From positions 17,514-81,513 of the forward strand of contig CABQAK010000004.1 in the NCBI GenBank assembly GCA_902462065.1: 64,000 nt of DNA, read 5' to 3'. The number at the start of each line of letters is the position of its first letter. Position 1 is the first letter of the stretch. Shown here piece by piece: positions 37,919 through 46,251 of this stretch. The notes below the pieces were generated by a model. It did no database searches. It was given only the letters and a program-made list of their open reading frames with translations, and was not told the DNA's origin. The translations under genes and the position numbers were made by a program. The stretch is from an uncultured Collinsella sp. GTDB taxonomy: Bacteria > Actinomycetota > Coriobacteriia > Coriobacteriales > Coriobacteriaceae.

Positions 37919-38398
37919 ATGTTTAGGCCCTTACGTCGAAAGAAACGCGCCATCACTGACGAGGAAGCGCGCGAGCTGCTCGCTACCTGCAAGCGCGGCG
38001 TCTTTGCCGTCAACGGCGACGATGGCTACCCTTATGCCATTCCCGTCAACTACTTCTTTGACGCCGAGCACGACAAGATTTATTTCCATGGCGCCAAGGC
38101 TGGCCACAAGGTCGACGCACTCAAGCGCGATGACAAGGTCTGCTTTACCGTTTACGGCAACGAGTGGTACAAGGACGGCGACTGGGCTCCCTACGTTATG
38201 AGTACCGTGGTCTTTGGCCGTTGTCGCCTGGCGAATGACACCCCCGCGTTTATCGAGGACAAAGTCCGCCAGCTCGCGCTTAAGTACTACCCTTCTGCCG
38301 AGGAAGTCGAAGAGGAAATCGCCAAAGACATCAAGGGCGTCCAGCTTTACGAGATTTCGATTGAGCATCTCTGCGGTAAGCAGATTCAGGAAAAGTAA
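37919..38398 (+). CDS. Pyridoxamine 5'-phosphate oxidase-fold protein (NimA-like)
   Basis: 159 residues. The split-barrel pattern is evident: ARELLATCKRGVFAVNGDDG, YPYAIPVNYFFD, IYFHGAKAGHKVDAL and VCFTVYG, as in flavin-binding NimA/PNPOx-like proteins from anaerobes. It may bind FMN or heme; nitroimidazole reduction is only one option. GAAAGGA lies before the ATG; the upstream ATG at 37880 lacks a site. Confidence 0.88.
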   Translation: MFRPLRRKKRAITDEEARELLATCKRGVFAVNGDDGYPYAIPVNYFFDAEHDKIYFHGAKAGHKVDALKRDDKVCFTVYGNEWYKDGDWAPYVMSTVVFGRCRLANDTPAFIEDKVRQLALKYYPSAEEVEEEIAKDIKGVQLYEISIEHLCGKQIQEK

Positions 38399-38425
38399 GC
38401 CCCTCAGCAGGTCTCGCAAATAGCA

Positions 38426-38465
38426 ATATGGCCCGGTTCCAACCAACCTTGGAACCGGGCCATAT
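38426..38465. terminator. Bidirectional hairpin
   Basis: 17-bp perfect arms (38426-38442, 38449-38465) with a 6-nt loop between convergent genes; no T-tract. Confidence 0.75.
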
Positions 38466-38467
38466 GC

Positions 38468-40660
38468 TTATGAAGCGTCGGCGGCAATGTGCGCTAGCGC
38501 CTCGACGAGCTCTTGCGAGCTCACAGGCTTGCTCAGGTGCGCGTTCATGCCCGCCTCGCGCGAAAGCCTGCGGTCGTCGGCAAAGGCGTTGGCGCTCACG
38601 GCGATAATCGGCGTGGTCGCGGCATCCTCGCGATCGAGCGCTCGAATCTGACGCGTGGCCTCAAGGCCATCGATGCCAGGCATCATGATGTCCATCAACA
38701 CCACGTCGTACTCGTGCGGTGCGCTCGCGGCAAACGCCTCAACGGCAGACTCGCCATCCTTAGCATGCGTCACGACGGCACCGGCGCGGCTGAGCGTAAA
38801 CTGCGCGATCTCGGCATTCAGATCGTTATCCTCTACGAGCAAAACACGCAAGCCCTGGAGCGCATCGCCATCGCCCGCATCCGCGCGAACTGCCCGAGGA
38901 ATCTCGGAGCGCTTGCATTTCTCGAACGGCAGGCGGATGGTAAACGTCGTCCCCTGCCCCAAGACGCTCGTAAAGCTCATGGTTCCGCCCATAAGCTCGA
39001 CCAACTGTTTTGCGATAGGCGCGCCCAGGCCAGTTCCCGATGAAGCGCCTTCCACCTGTTGCTCCTCGCGGCAAAACGGCTCGTAGAGGTGCTGTTGGAA
39101 CTCCTCGCTTATGCCAATACCGTTGTCGGCGATCGTGTATTCATAGACGGGAACGCCATCCGCTGGCTCCACCTCGCGGCACGCCAGGCGAACATAGCCG
39201 CCCTGGCGGTTGTACTTGACGGCATTGCCGGCAATATTGAGCAACAAGCGCTTGAGGTGCGTCGCGCTCACCCGTGCATAGGGATGATCAAGCGTCTGCT
39301 GGTCGCAGATAATTGTCACCAGACGCTCCTCGGCCTGGCGCTCCAGAATATCGCGCACTTCACAGTTGAGTGCCACCAAATTTGTGGGTACGAGGTTCAG
39401 GTCGACCTGGCCGCTCTCCAGGCGACTCATATCGAGTGCCTCGTTGGCAAGGTCGAGCAGCAGTCCCGATGCCGTCCAGATTTTCGAGCGGCACTCAGTC
39501 TGCTTTTGCAGATCGTCCGCATTGGCATTGCCAACCTCGACCATGCCGCGAATGCCGTTGATGGGCGTGCACAGATCGTGGCTCATGCGACGCAGAAACT
39601 CTGTCTTTGCCGAGTTGGCAGACGAGGCCTCACGCGCCGCCTTTGCCAGCTTGTCGCCATAGTCGCGCTCCTGCTGCAGCAAGTCCGTCAAACGTCGGCG
39701 ATCAGCGCGGCGACGCACCATCACAACAACGGCTATAAAACCGCTGTAGAGCGCCAGCACGCCGGCAGCAACAGCCGCGACAACCTCAAAGTAACGCCGC
39801 GCCGAGGCATAGGTGTACACATAGAATTTGTGCGCTTTTCCAAATGTGCCCAAATACCACTCGCCGTCGGCGTTAACCAATCTGACCTTACCAGCCAGGC
39901 ATCGATCCTTAATACCGTCGACAATGAAGACGTCCGTCGCAGGCAGATCGAATACGCCCAATACGGTGGGTTCAACGGCATTGGTCGCAACGACCTTGCC
40001 GTCGCTTTCGATCACGATATTGCCGCTATCGATGGTTTCATAGCCATCAAGCAAGCTCTGCAGTTTGAGTGTATTGCTTGCAACCGCCTTCGCGCTCTGA
40101 TGCCTTACCGCGATAACGATGCCCTCGCCATCCTGCCGAGTCACGCAGCCAATGTCTGCGACCGAATCATCCGCAAGCGTGATGCGGGCGGTATAGGACT
40201 TAAGCGGATGAGTTGCCACCTCCAGCACGGGTGATTCTTTGAGATACGTAGCGAGCGACCCGTAGCCCACATCGCCCGTCGAGGACTCGGACACCAAATT
40301 GCCCGATGCGTCCGTCACGATCAGCGCGCTCACGTTGAACTGGTCGGCATATTGCTCCAGCATGGCGCTATCCACCGAACCGTCGCGCTCCATATCGCGA
40401 GCAGCCTCTCCGGCGATCTCCATAACGCGAATCAGGTTTTTGGTCGTATAGGCGCTGTTGAATGCATCGTAGGAAAGGCTCTGCGTCGCCACGTAATCGA
40501 CAACGTCGGCAAAGCGCTGCTCGGCCTGGGCCGTCATGTAACCGTAGCTCATCATGCCGGCAGCAACCGAGAGCGCTATCCCCAGCAGAGCGACAAGGAG
40601 CCATGCCCCTGCCGAACAATTGCCCCGCTCCTGAGCGGCGTGGTCGGGCGCAGCGATCAT
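38468..40660 (-). CDS. Hybrid sensor histidine kinase with receiver
   Basis: 730 residues. N-terminal helix (about 20-40), extracytoplasmic sensor region (about 45-285, PAS-like/double-Cache-like), second helix (about 293-315), HisKA (MSHDLCTPINGIR), HATPase (NIAGNAVKYN, DNGIGI, GTGLGAPI) and a C-terminal receiver (LVEDNDLNAEIAQ, Asp in LMDIMMPGIDG, Lys in LSKPVS). Downstream gene of the binding lipoprotein, with which its start overlaps (ATGA). The output partner is not encoded here, so a phosphorelay to a remote protein is likely. Paralogous to the kinase at 35073. Confidence 0.88.
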   Translation of the reverse strand: MIAAPDHAAQERGNCSAGAWLLVALLGIALSVAAGMMSYGYMTAQAEQRFADVVDYVATQSLSYDAFNSAYTTKNLIRVMEIAGEAARDMERDGSVDSAMLEQYADQFNVSALIVTDASGNLVSESSTGDVGYGSLATYLKESPVLEVATHPLKSYTARITLADDSVADIGCVTRQDGEGIVIAVRHQSAKAVASNTLKLQSLLDGYETIDSGNIVIESDGKVVATNAVEPTVLGVFDLPATDVFIVDGIKDRCLAGKVRLVNADGEWYLGTFGKAHKFYVYTYASARRYFEVVAAVAAGVLALYSGFIAVVVMVRRRADRRRLTDLLQQERDYGDKLAKAAREASSANSAKTEFLRRMSHDLCTPINGIRGMVEVGNANADDLQKQTECRSKIWTASGLLLDLANEALDMSRLESGQVDLNLVPTNLVALNCEVRDILERQAEERLVTIICDQQTLDHPYARVSATHLKRLLLNIAGNAVKYNRQGGYVRLACREVEPADGVPVYEYTIADNGIGISEEFQQHLYEPFCREEQQVEGASSGTGLGAPIAKQLVELMGGTMSFTSVLGQGTTFTIRLPFEKCKRSEIPRAVRADAGDGDALQGLRVLLVEDNDLNAEIAQFTLSRAGAVVTHAKDGESAVEAFAASAPHEYDVVLMDIMMPGIDGLEATRQIRALDREDAATTPIIAVSANAFADDRRLSREAGMNAHLSKPVSSQELVEALAHIAADAS

Positions 40661-41526
40661 GACAGGCCCTCCACATTCAAAAATGGCGAAGGGTCATCAA
40701 AGTACTTTGACACCAGACGTTCCATGGTGCCATCGGCAAGCATTTCTCGATAGGCATGAGTGAGCTTAACGTCGATGCCGCGCGTATCGTTGATATCGAA
40801 AGCGGTGCCCAAACCGACCTCTAGCAGCGGCTCGTCCAGAATACGATACGTCACACCATAGTCCTTTTCGTAGGTGAGCAGCAAGGACTCATGCGCGGCG
40901 ATGGCATCGACCAGGCCCTCGGCGAGCGCGGGGTTCAGGCATGAACGGTCCGAAAAGCAGTAGAGTTCTTTGATCTGCGGAACGTTTTCATTTTTGCGAT
41001 TGAGCAAAATGCCCTCGGGCTTGGTGGTGGACTGAACCGCCACGATCTTATCCTCAAGATCGGCAAGCGTGTAGATATCGCTCTGGGGATCGACCGCGAC
41101 CACCTGGCGGCTCGCAAGATACGGGCCGGCCCAACGATACTCGTTTTCGCGACCCGTCATGCTAAAGCTGCCCATGACACAATCGAGCTCGCCGCTCGCC
41201 AGCAGCTCTTTCTTCTTTTCCCAATCGATCAGCTGGTACTTTGGCTTGTAACCAATGCGGGCCAAAGCCTCGGTCAAAATCTCGACATCCAGACCAACAA
41301 TATCGCCGTACTCGTCGCTATACACAAACGGTGGATAGAGGTCGCTGCCAACATTGAGCGTCTTAAGGTCGTCGTCTTTGGCCTGCGAAGCGTCCGGGCC
41401 TTTTGATGCTGGCGTCGAGGCTTCGTCATTGTGCCCGGAGCAGCCGGCTATCGCTATGACAAAGGCGCTCGCCACTGCAAGCGCAACAAACAACGAAATG
41501 GCAACCGAGCGACGGGGTCTTTTCAT
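40657..41526 (-). CDS. Solute-binding (SBP_bac_3) lipoprotein
   Basis: 289 residues. Signal peptide with lipobox IAGC (Cys near 28), then a linker and a periplasmic amino-acid-type binding domain (VGSDLYPPFVY, DVEILTEALARIGY, ELDCVMGSFSMT). No ABC permease follows; instead the next gene is a hybrid histidine kinase overlapping by 4 bp, so it is probably the ligand-sensing subunit of that signalling system. Ligand unknown. Confidence 0.86.
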   Translation of the reverse strand: MKRPRRSVAISLFVALAVASAFVIAIAGCSGHNDEASTPASKGPDASQAKDDDLKTLNVGSDLYPPFVYSDEYGDIVGLDVEILTEALARIGYKPKYQLIDWEKKKELLASGELDCVMGSFSMTGRENEYRWAGPYLASRQVVAVDPQSDIYTLADLEDKIVAVQSTTKPEGILLNRKNENVPQIKELYCFSDRSCLNPALAEGLVDAIAAHESLLLTYEKDYGVTYRILDEPLLEVGLGTAFDINDTRGIDVKLTHAYREMLADGTMERLVSKYFDDPSPFLNVEGLS

Positions 41527-41618
41527 CGAACTCCAGACGATCCTGTTTACAGACTGAAATGGTTAAAAATAATAGCAAACAAAACCACACGAGCGCCCAA
41601 TGGTTACAGACGTTTTAC

Positions 41619-41660
41619 CATGCGGGGCTTTCTTGCCGACTTGACAGAAGGCCCCGCATG
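41619..41660 (-). terminator. Terminator 3' of the PatB-like gene
   Basis: CATGCGGGGC / GCCCCGCATG arms (41619-41628, 41651-41660), extended by an imperfect CTT/AAG pair, just beyond the minus-strand stop. Confidence 0.65.
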
Positions 41661-41670
41661 CAGTGCTCAC

Positions 41671-42885
41671 TTACCGTGCATTAAAAACGTAGCGGTCCAA
41701 GCGGTCGCACGCTTCCCTTACGCGCGAAAGCGGCAGCGCCAGATTCACGCGAATGTGGCAGGGCCCGTGGAACGGGCGGCCGTCCTGATACCCCACGCCC
41801 ACGCGCGCCCCCTCGTCGAGCAACCACTGAATATCGCGGCCATGCTCGCGGCACCACTCGGTGCAGTCCAGAAACACCATGTACGTGCCCTGCGGACGCG
41901 AATAGGACACGCCATCAAAATGCTCGTCCACGTAATCGCAGAAGTACTCGATATTGCCGGCAAGCACCTGGTTGAGCTCGTCCACCCACTTGTAGCCCTG
42001 CGGCTGGTAGGCACCGATAAGCGCATGCATGGAGAGGACGTTCATCTCGTTGTAGTGGGTCTTGTTGGACACGGCGCACACGCGGTCACGCAGCGTCCCG
42101 TTGTAGACAATGTGGTAGCTGCCGACCAGGCCCGCCAGGTTAAACGTCTTGCTCGGCGCGTAGAGGGCAACCGTGCGCATGCGGGCATCCTCGCTCACCG
42201 ACTGCGTCGGGATGTGCTTGTGTCCCGGCAGGATGATATCGGACCAAATCTCGTCCGAGATCACCACGCAATCGTGCTGGCGATAAATGTCCATGGCGCG
42301 CTCGATCTCGTCGCGCTCCCATACGCGGCCGCAGGGATTGTGCGGCGAGCAGAACACCGCGGCATGGATGTAGTTTTGGGCGAGCTTGCGCTCCATGTCC
42401 TCAAAGTCCATGCGCCACACGCCCTGGTCGTCGAGCTTAAGCGGGCTGTGGACAATACGATAGCCCGCGGCCTCGATGGACTTGGTAAAGCCGATGTAGG
42501 TAGGGCTGTGGACCAGCACCGCATCACCTGGCTGGACATACGCGCGTAGCGTCGACACGACACCGCCCAGCACGCCGTTTTCGTAGCCGATATGCTCCGG
42601 CGCCAAGTCCTCAACGCCGTTGCGACGGCTCTGCCATTCGATGATGCGGTCGAAGTACTCGGGACGCGGATTGAAGTAGCCAAACATGGGGTGCTGAGCG
42701 CGCTTGATGATGTACTCCTGAACCGTGGGCACCGTGGCGAAGTTCATGTCGGCCACCCACATGGGAATGCGGTCGAAGCCCTCGTCGGGTGCGTTCGGAG
42801 CCATACCGGGGATCTCGCCCCAAGAGTCAACGGCGATGGCATCCATGCCGTGGCGGTCGATGATTGAAGTGAAGTCGTATTTCAT
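41671..42885 (-). CDS. MalY/PatB-type PLP C-S lyase (aminotransferase fold)
   Basis: 404 residues, typical length. PLP fold type I: FCSPHNPCGR near the centre, VISDEIWSDI, and the Schiff-base lysine in APSKTFNLAGL. PatB/MalY enzymes cleave cystathionine or cysteine conjugates; some also transaminate. The start GAGTCC.. precedes ATG; no other gene in the operon. Substrate unassigned; adjacent genes give no clue. Confidence 0.88.
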   Translation of the reverse strand: MKYDFTSIIDRHGMDAIAVDSWGEIPGMAPNAPDEGFDRIPMWVADMNFATVPTVQEYIIKRAQHPMFGYFNPRPEYFDRIIEWQSRRNGVEDLAPEHIGYENGVLGGVVSTLRAYVQPGDAVLVHSPTYIGFTKSIEAAGYRIVHSPLKLDDQGVWRMDFEDMERKLAQNYIHAAVFCSPHNPCGRVWERDEIERAMDIYRQHDCVVISDEIWSDIILPGHKHIPTQSVSEDARMRTVALYAPSKTFNLAGLVGSYHIVYNGTLRDRVCAVSNKTHYNEMNVLSMHALIGAYQPQGYKWVDELNQVLAGNIEYFCDYVDEHFDGVSYSRPQGTYMVFLDCTEWCREHGRDIQWLLDEGARVGVGYQDGRPFHGPCHIRVNLALPLSRVREACDRLDRYVFNAR

Positions 42886-42997
42886 GCTGGACTCCCGTGC
42901 AGAGCGGAATGATTCGGTAGGCGTTATTGTCCACCAGCGTGGGCGGTTTTGGCTCGGGGTTTGGCGCTTAATTTGACGGGTGCGGACGAATGGCTGG

Positions 42998-43744
42998 TTA
43001 GTCTCGCGTGTCGGTGATGGCGGTTATCGTCAACCTGGCTCCGTCGACTGTAAACGATATGTCGAGCCCGGCGTAAGCCAAGTGGTAAACGCGGTCTGGC
43101 TCGTGCTTGCTGCCCGCGCGGCGCGGATCTTGGCGAAGAACCTCGACCAAGCCGGGGAGCTTTGCAGGCGGGACTATATCCTGCAGCGCTTGCGGAAACT
43201 CGACATCGAGCTCTTGCCACGGAGCATCCTCAATCCAGCCGCCGGTCGCATCCGGGTGACAGTCCGCAAACGGAATGTAGGGCTTAATGTCGTAGATGGG
43301 CGTGCCGTCGCGCAGATCGGCCCCCAGCACATGGATGATGGGGCCATCGTCGGTGAGCTCGACGCGATCGAGCTTGACGCAGGTAAGCCCAATGGGATTA
43401 GGGCGAAACGGGCTGCGCGTGGCAAACACGCCCACGCGCTCGGCTCCACCCAGGCGCGGCGGACGCACGGTCTTCGACCATTTTGCGTTGGTACCGGACC
43501 TGTCCTGCGACTTGGCATCGGCAGCTATGTCCTTAGCCGTGCCGCCGGGCGTGCCGTTTTCAAAACGCCACAGCAGCCACAGGTGAGAGAAGGAGTCCAG
43601 ACCCTCAACCGCTGCATTGGAGGCAAATTCCGGCTCAAAAACGATGCGTCCCTGCAGATGAGGCGCCAAAAAGCTGTTGCGCGGAATACCGAACTTCTGC
43701 GGCAGGTCGGTATGTATGTGTGCAATAGGTTCCATGCCGGTCAT
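42998..43744 (-). CDS. trmO: tRNA (N6-threonylcarbamoyl-A37)-N6-methyltransferase, TrmO
   Basis: 248 residues, near E. coli TrmO (235). The UPF0066 fold is shown by the IAHIHTDLPQKFGIPRN start, HLWLLWRFE, TRSPFRPNPIGLT and LRDGTPIYDIKPYIP-type motif (LRDGTPIYDI, KPYIPFADC). It methylates t6A37 in certain tRNAs. Start by the first ATG (43744); the ATG at 43735 is equally possible. Divergent from the regulator at 43877. Confidence 0.9.
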   Translation of the reverse strand: MTGMEPIAHIHTDLPQKFGIPRNSFLAPHLQGRIVFEPEFASNAAVEGLDSFSHLWLLWRFENGTPGGTAKDIAADAKSQDRSGTNAKWSKTVRPPRLGGAERVGVFATRSPFRPNPIGLTCVKLDRVELTDDGPIIHVLGADLRDGTPIYDIKPYIPFADCHPDATGGWIEDAPWQELDVEFPQALQDIVPPAKLPGLVEVLRQDPRRAGSKHEPDRVYHLAYAGLDISFTVDGARLTITAITDTRD

Positions 43745-43876
43745 TGTACGGCATGGAGGCGTGGGACGCTGCGCGCAATTCTTCGCCGCGGTCCCCCGTC
43801 ATGCAACCAACGGTTGCTTGGAAGGGCACCTGCCGCCGCGTATGCTTAAGCCATCAACCAGCAGAAAGGAGCCGCT

Positions 43877-44704
43877 ATGGCCTTTGCAGAAAAGCTCATC
43901 GCTGTCCGTCGCGTCCATCACCTTACCCAGGAGCAGCTCGCCGCCAAGCTCTTCGTCACGCGCCAAGCCGTGAGCCGCTGGGAACGCGGCGAAGTCACCC
44001 CAGGTATCGACATGATGAAGCTCATCGCCGCCGTGACCGGCGAGCCCCTGTCTCACCTGCTCGAAATGCCCGAGCACTATTGCCAGAGCTGCGGCATGAT
44101 ACTCACGCCCGACGACTGCGGCACCGATGCCACGGGCGCCGCGACCGATCATTACTGCAAGTGGTGCTACGACCACGGCAAGTACACCTACGACACCACG
44201 ATGGAGGCAATGATCGAGGATTGTGCCCCGCGGCTGGCACAAAACACCGGTATGTCGCTCGACGAAGCCGTCTCGCTCATGGGCGCCGTCCTGCCGCAAC
44301 TGGAGCGCTGGCGCACCGTGCAGGAAAACGAGGAGCGCTACGGCGCCGAAGCGCGGGCGCGCTATGGCGATGAGGCTATTGATGCAGCAAATGAAGCACT
44401 GCTGGACATGGACCCCGAGACATGGAACGACATGAAGGAACTTGAACGCGCTGTTCTGGGCCAGCTTTCGATTGCCATGGGCATTGGCGACCCAGAGAGC
44501 AACGAGGCCCACAAACTTGTCGCAATGCACCGTCGATGGATTGCCCTTAGCTGGGGACACGAGCCCCAAGACGAAGCATACCTGGGCCTCGCCCACGGCT
44601 ATCTTACCGACCAGCGCTTTGTTGACTACTACGACAAGCCCTGCGGCACCGGAGCCACGGCGTTTCTGGTCCAGGCCATCGAGTCGTCGTTGACGCGCGC
44701 ATAG
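43877..44704 (+). CDS. XRE regulator with zinc ribbon and TipAS-like domain
   Basis: 275 residues in three parts: an HTH_XRE domain (about 5-60; TRQAVSRWERGEVTPG), a zinc-ribbon of PF12674 type (CQSCGMIL... YCKWCYDHGKYTY, about 72-112), and a C-terminal TipAS-like helical domain (about 150-270; VAMHRRWIALSWG, YLTDQRFVDYYDKPCGTGA). TipAS domains bind thiopeptide or other drugs in TipA/Mta regulators, so a drug-sensing regulator is inferred. AAAGGAGC lies before the ATG. No target gene is obvious; glutaredoxin follows 51 bp downstream. Confidence 0.85.
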   Translation: MAFAEKLIAVRRVHHLTQEQLAAKLFVTRQAVSRWERGEVTPGIDMMKLIAAVTGEPLSHLLEMPEHYCQSCGMILTPDDCGTDATGAATDHYCKWCYDHGKYTYDTTMEAMIEDCAPRLAQNTGMSLDEAVSLMGAVLPQLERWRTVQENEERYGAEARARYGDEAIDAANEALLDMDPETWNDMKELERAVLGQLSIAMGIGDPESNEAHKLVAMHRRWIALSWGHEPQDEAYLGLAHGYLTDQRFVDYYDKPCGTGATAFLVQAIESSLTRA

Positions 44705-44755
44705 ACCGCGGCGGCTTTGGGTATTTCAATCAAAACCGCAACCGATTGGAGACCT

Positions 44756-45001
44756 ATGACTACTGATCACGAGCTCGTGCTCTACGTTATGACCGGCTGC
44801 CCGTACTGCATAAAGGTCAAGCGCTTTTTGGCCGATAACGGCGTGGCCATTCCCAAGCGCAATATCTCGACCGATTCCGATGCCGAACAGACACTCATCG
44901 CCATCGGCGGAAAACGCCAGGTTCCCTGCCTGTTCATCGACGGCAAACCACTCTACGAATCGAGCGACATCATCGCGTGGGTGCAGGAAAACCTGCTCTA
45001 G
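44756..45001 (+). CDS. Glutaredoxin
   Basis: 81 residues. The CPYC active site (GCPYCIKVK), TVP-like cis-Pro in RQVPCLFIDG and the GG-like YESSDII segment place it as a small glutaredoxin. The chosen ATG at 44756 follows TTGGAGA; the extension to 44717 has no homology. Possibly cotranscribed with the preceding regulator. A strong hairpin ends the unit at 45050-45110. Confidence 0.9.
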   Translation: MTTDHELVLYVMTGCPYCIKVKRFLADNGVAIPKRNISTDSDAEQTLIAIGGKRQVPCLFIDGKPLYESSDIIAWVQENLL

Positions 45002-45037
45002 TACGCACGCTCTGTCCGTCCAGGGCCCCAACCCATA

Positions 45038-45119
45038 CGACCCAAACATGTACACCAGCATCCAAAGTCGACATTTTTCGACATCTTTGGATGCTGGCGT
45101 ACAGCTTTTTGGTAGTCAT
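45038..45119 (+). repeat. 82-bp hairpin direct repeat, copy A
   Basis: A 17-18 bp stem (45050-45067 with 45085-45102) and five T residues (45106-45110) make it a good terminator for glutaredoxin. Copy B begins at 46118, 1080 bp away, with only a few differences. The end (GTAGTCAT then GGACGCTCTT) looks like the left arm of the TAGTCAT palindrome, truncated. Confidence 0.88.
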
Positions 45120-45202
45120 GGACGCTCTTGGCCGGCTAATTGTTTGAGGAGACCTTTGGATTATGGCTGTTTGACGCCTCTGGAAAGGTTTCCGAGAGGG
45201 CT

Positions 45203-45431
45203 GTGGTCAAAAAAGGGCAAATATGAGTACTGCTACCTGTTTAGTAGCAGCGATTTTGATCACTTCAGGAACTATTCAACGTTCCGCTCGTCCGCAGACG
45301 ACGTTATTTCTCCTCATATGTTCAATAAAAGTAGCTCTTAATGGGAACAAATCTCATCAGGAGCTACAATTTATAGCAAATAAATGCAACCATAATGGCA
45401 ACAGTACTCATATTTGCCCTTTTTTGACCAC
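45203..45431. mobile_element. 229-bp MITE-like element with perfect 30-bp inverted repeats
   Basis: 45203-45232 and 45402-45431 are exact reverse complements (30/30), with a weaker 8-bp extension outside. The interior is AT-rich and shows a small inner stem (GTAGCTC/GAGCTAC) and no coding frame of quality. A non-autonomous mobile element or folded RNA are both possible; no target duplication was identified. Confidence 0.65.
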
Positions 45432-45533
45432 GACCCTCCAGAATAGTCGCTGAGAGCGACACTAAATGACAAAATCCGACACTTGAACGTTCTTATATGA
45501 GTAGCCATTGAAGAACACCTAACGACTACTCCC

Positions 45534-45558
45534 ATTCGCGACACACTGTGTCGCGAAT
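45534..45558. promoter_or_regulatory. 11-bp perfect palindrome
   Basis: ATTCGCGACAC / GTGTCGCGAAT with a 3-nt centre in otherwise non-coding DNA (45432-45750). It may be an operator or hairpin. The rest of that stretch shows no gene. Confidence 0.45.
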
Positions 45559-45751
45559 TAAGCTGGCCCCATTACCGAAGACCAGTGAGAGCTCCTGCCC
45601 AGAATCTCAATAGCTTAATAAAGGGCTCCCCTCCGGAAGTTCAATGAGCATCCAAATTCCAAGCTGAAAAGCAAAGGAGTATCGAAGCCGTCAATGCTCA
45701 TTTCCTATCGAGCAGGCGGATCAAAACAAGCTAATTAGCCTGATAAACTGC

Positions 45752-45780
45752 TTGTATTTTTGTCTACAAAACTGTATACA
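45752..45780 (+). promoter_or_regulatory. Promoter of the RHH gene
   Basis: TTGTAT (45752-45757), 17 bp, TATACA (45775-45780). The same stretch is flanked by TTTTTGT and ACAAAAA (about 45757-45785), a symmetrical sequence that could be an autoregulatory operator. Confidence 0.5.
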
Positions 45781-45835
45781 AAAAAGGGAATCCGAGAACC
45801 AGCGCTCGACATTATGTCGATCGATAGGAGGCGCT

Positions 45836-46102
45836 ATGAATGCTGAGCAGCTTGAAAAAATGATGGGATTTGCCCCTGGAGAGTTAGAGAAAGCCGCGGA
45901 AGCTTACGAAAAAGATGAATGGCCGAAATGCCGCACCGTTAAGCTGGGAAGGCCGCCGATCTCTGATGAGCCAAGCGTTGTTTTATCGGCACGTGTGGGT
46001 GAGTCTGTTCTTGATGCGTTTGACGCAAAAGCAAAGCGCCATGGGCAAACACGCACGGAGCGACTCAGGGAGCTCATCACGCTCGATGCAATGATTGCCT
46101 AG
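45836..46102 (+). CDS. Orphan ribbon-helix-helix (antitoxin-like) protein
   Basis: 88 residues. The C-terminal 45 residues (VVLSARVGESVLDAFDAKAK, then RHGQTRTERLRELI) match the beta-strand/helix/helix layout of CopG/Arc-like DNA-binding antitoxins; the N-terminal part is a charged helix containing GRPPISDEP. ATAGGAGG precedes the ATG. Codon use and base composition are more AT-rich than in neighbours, suggesting acquisition. No toxin gene lies downstream: a hairpin repeat follows immediately. Could be an isolated regulator or half of a split system. Confidence 0.72.
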   Translation: MNAEQLEKMMGFAPGELEKAAEAYEKDEWPKCRTVKLGRPPISDEPSVVLSARVGESVLDAFDAKAKRHGQTRTERLRELITLDAMIA

Positions 46103-46117
46103 ACTCAACTCCCCCGC

Positions 46118-46201
46118 CGACCCAAACATATACACCAGCATCCAAAGTCGACATTTTTCGACATCTTTGGATGCTGGTGTACAGTTTTTGCGGGTAGTCA
46201 T
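46118..46201 (+). repeat. 84-bp hairpin direct repeat, copy B
   Basis: Stem 46131-46147 with 46165-46181, T-run at 46185-46189. It terminates the RHH gene and merges with the TAGTCAT palindrome at 46199-46246. Confidence 0.88.
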
Positions 46202-46246
46202 CGGGGACGTTCTTAAATGACTAGTCGCTAAAGAACATCCCCGATG
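46199..46246. repeat. TAGTCAT/GGGGACGTTCTT palindrome, second copy
   Basis: 16-bp arms (46199-46214, 46231-46246, one mismatch) and the loop AAATGACTAGTCGCTA, nearly the same loop as at 20338-20395. It lies between the RHH gene and dus. Confidence 0.8.
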
Positions 46247-46251
46247 TCTAA

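Noticed and set aside
45223..45453. 76-codon frame inside the MITE-like element
   Set aside because: No ribosome-binding site, no family features, overlaps both inverted repeats.
46103..46251. A toxin gene partner for the RHH protein
   Set aside because: The space is fully taken by hairpin repeats.
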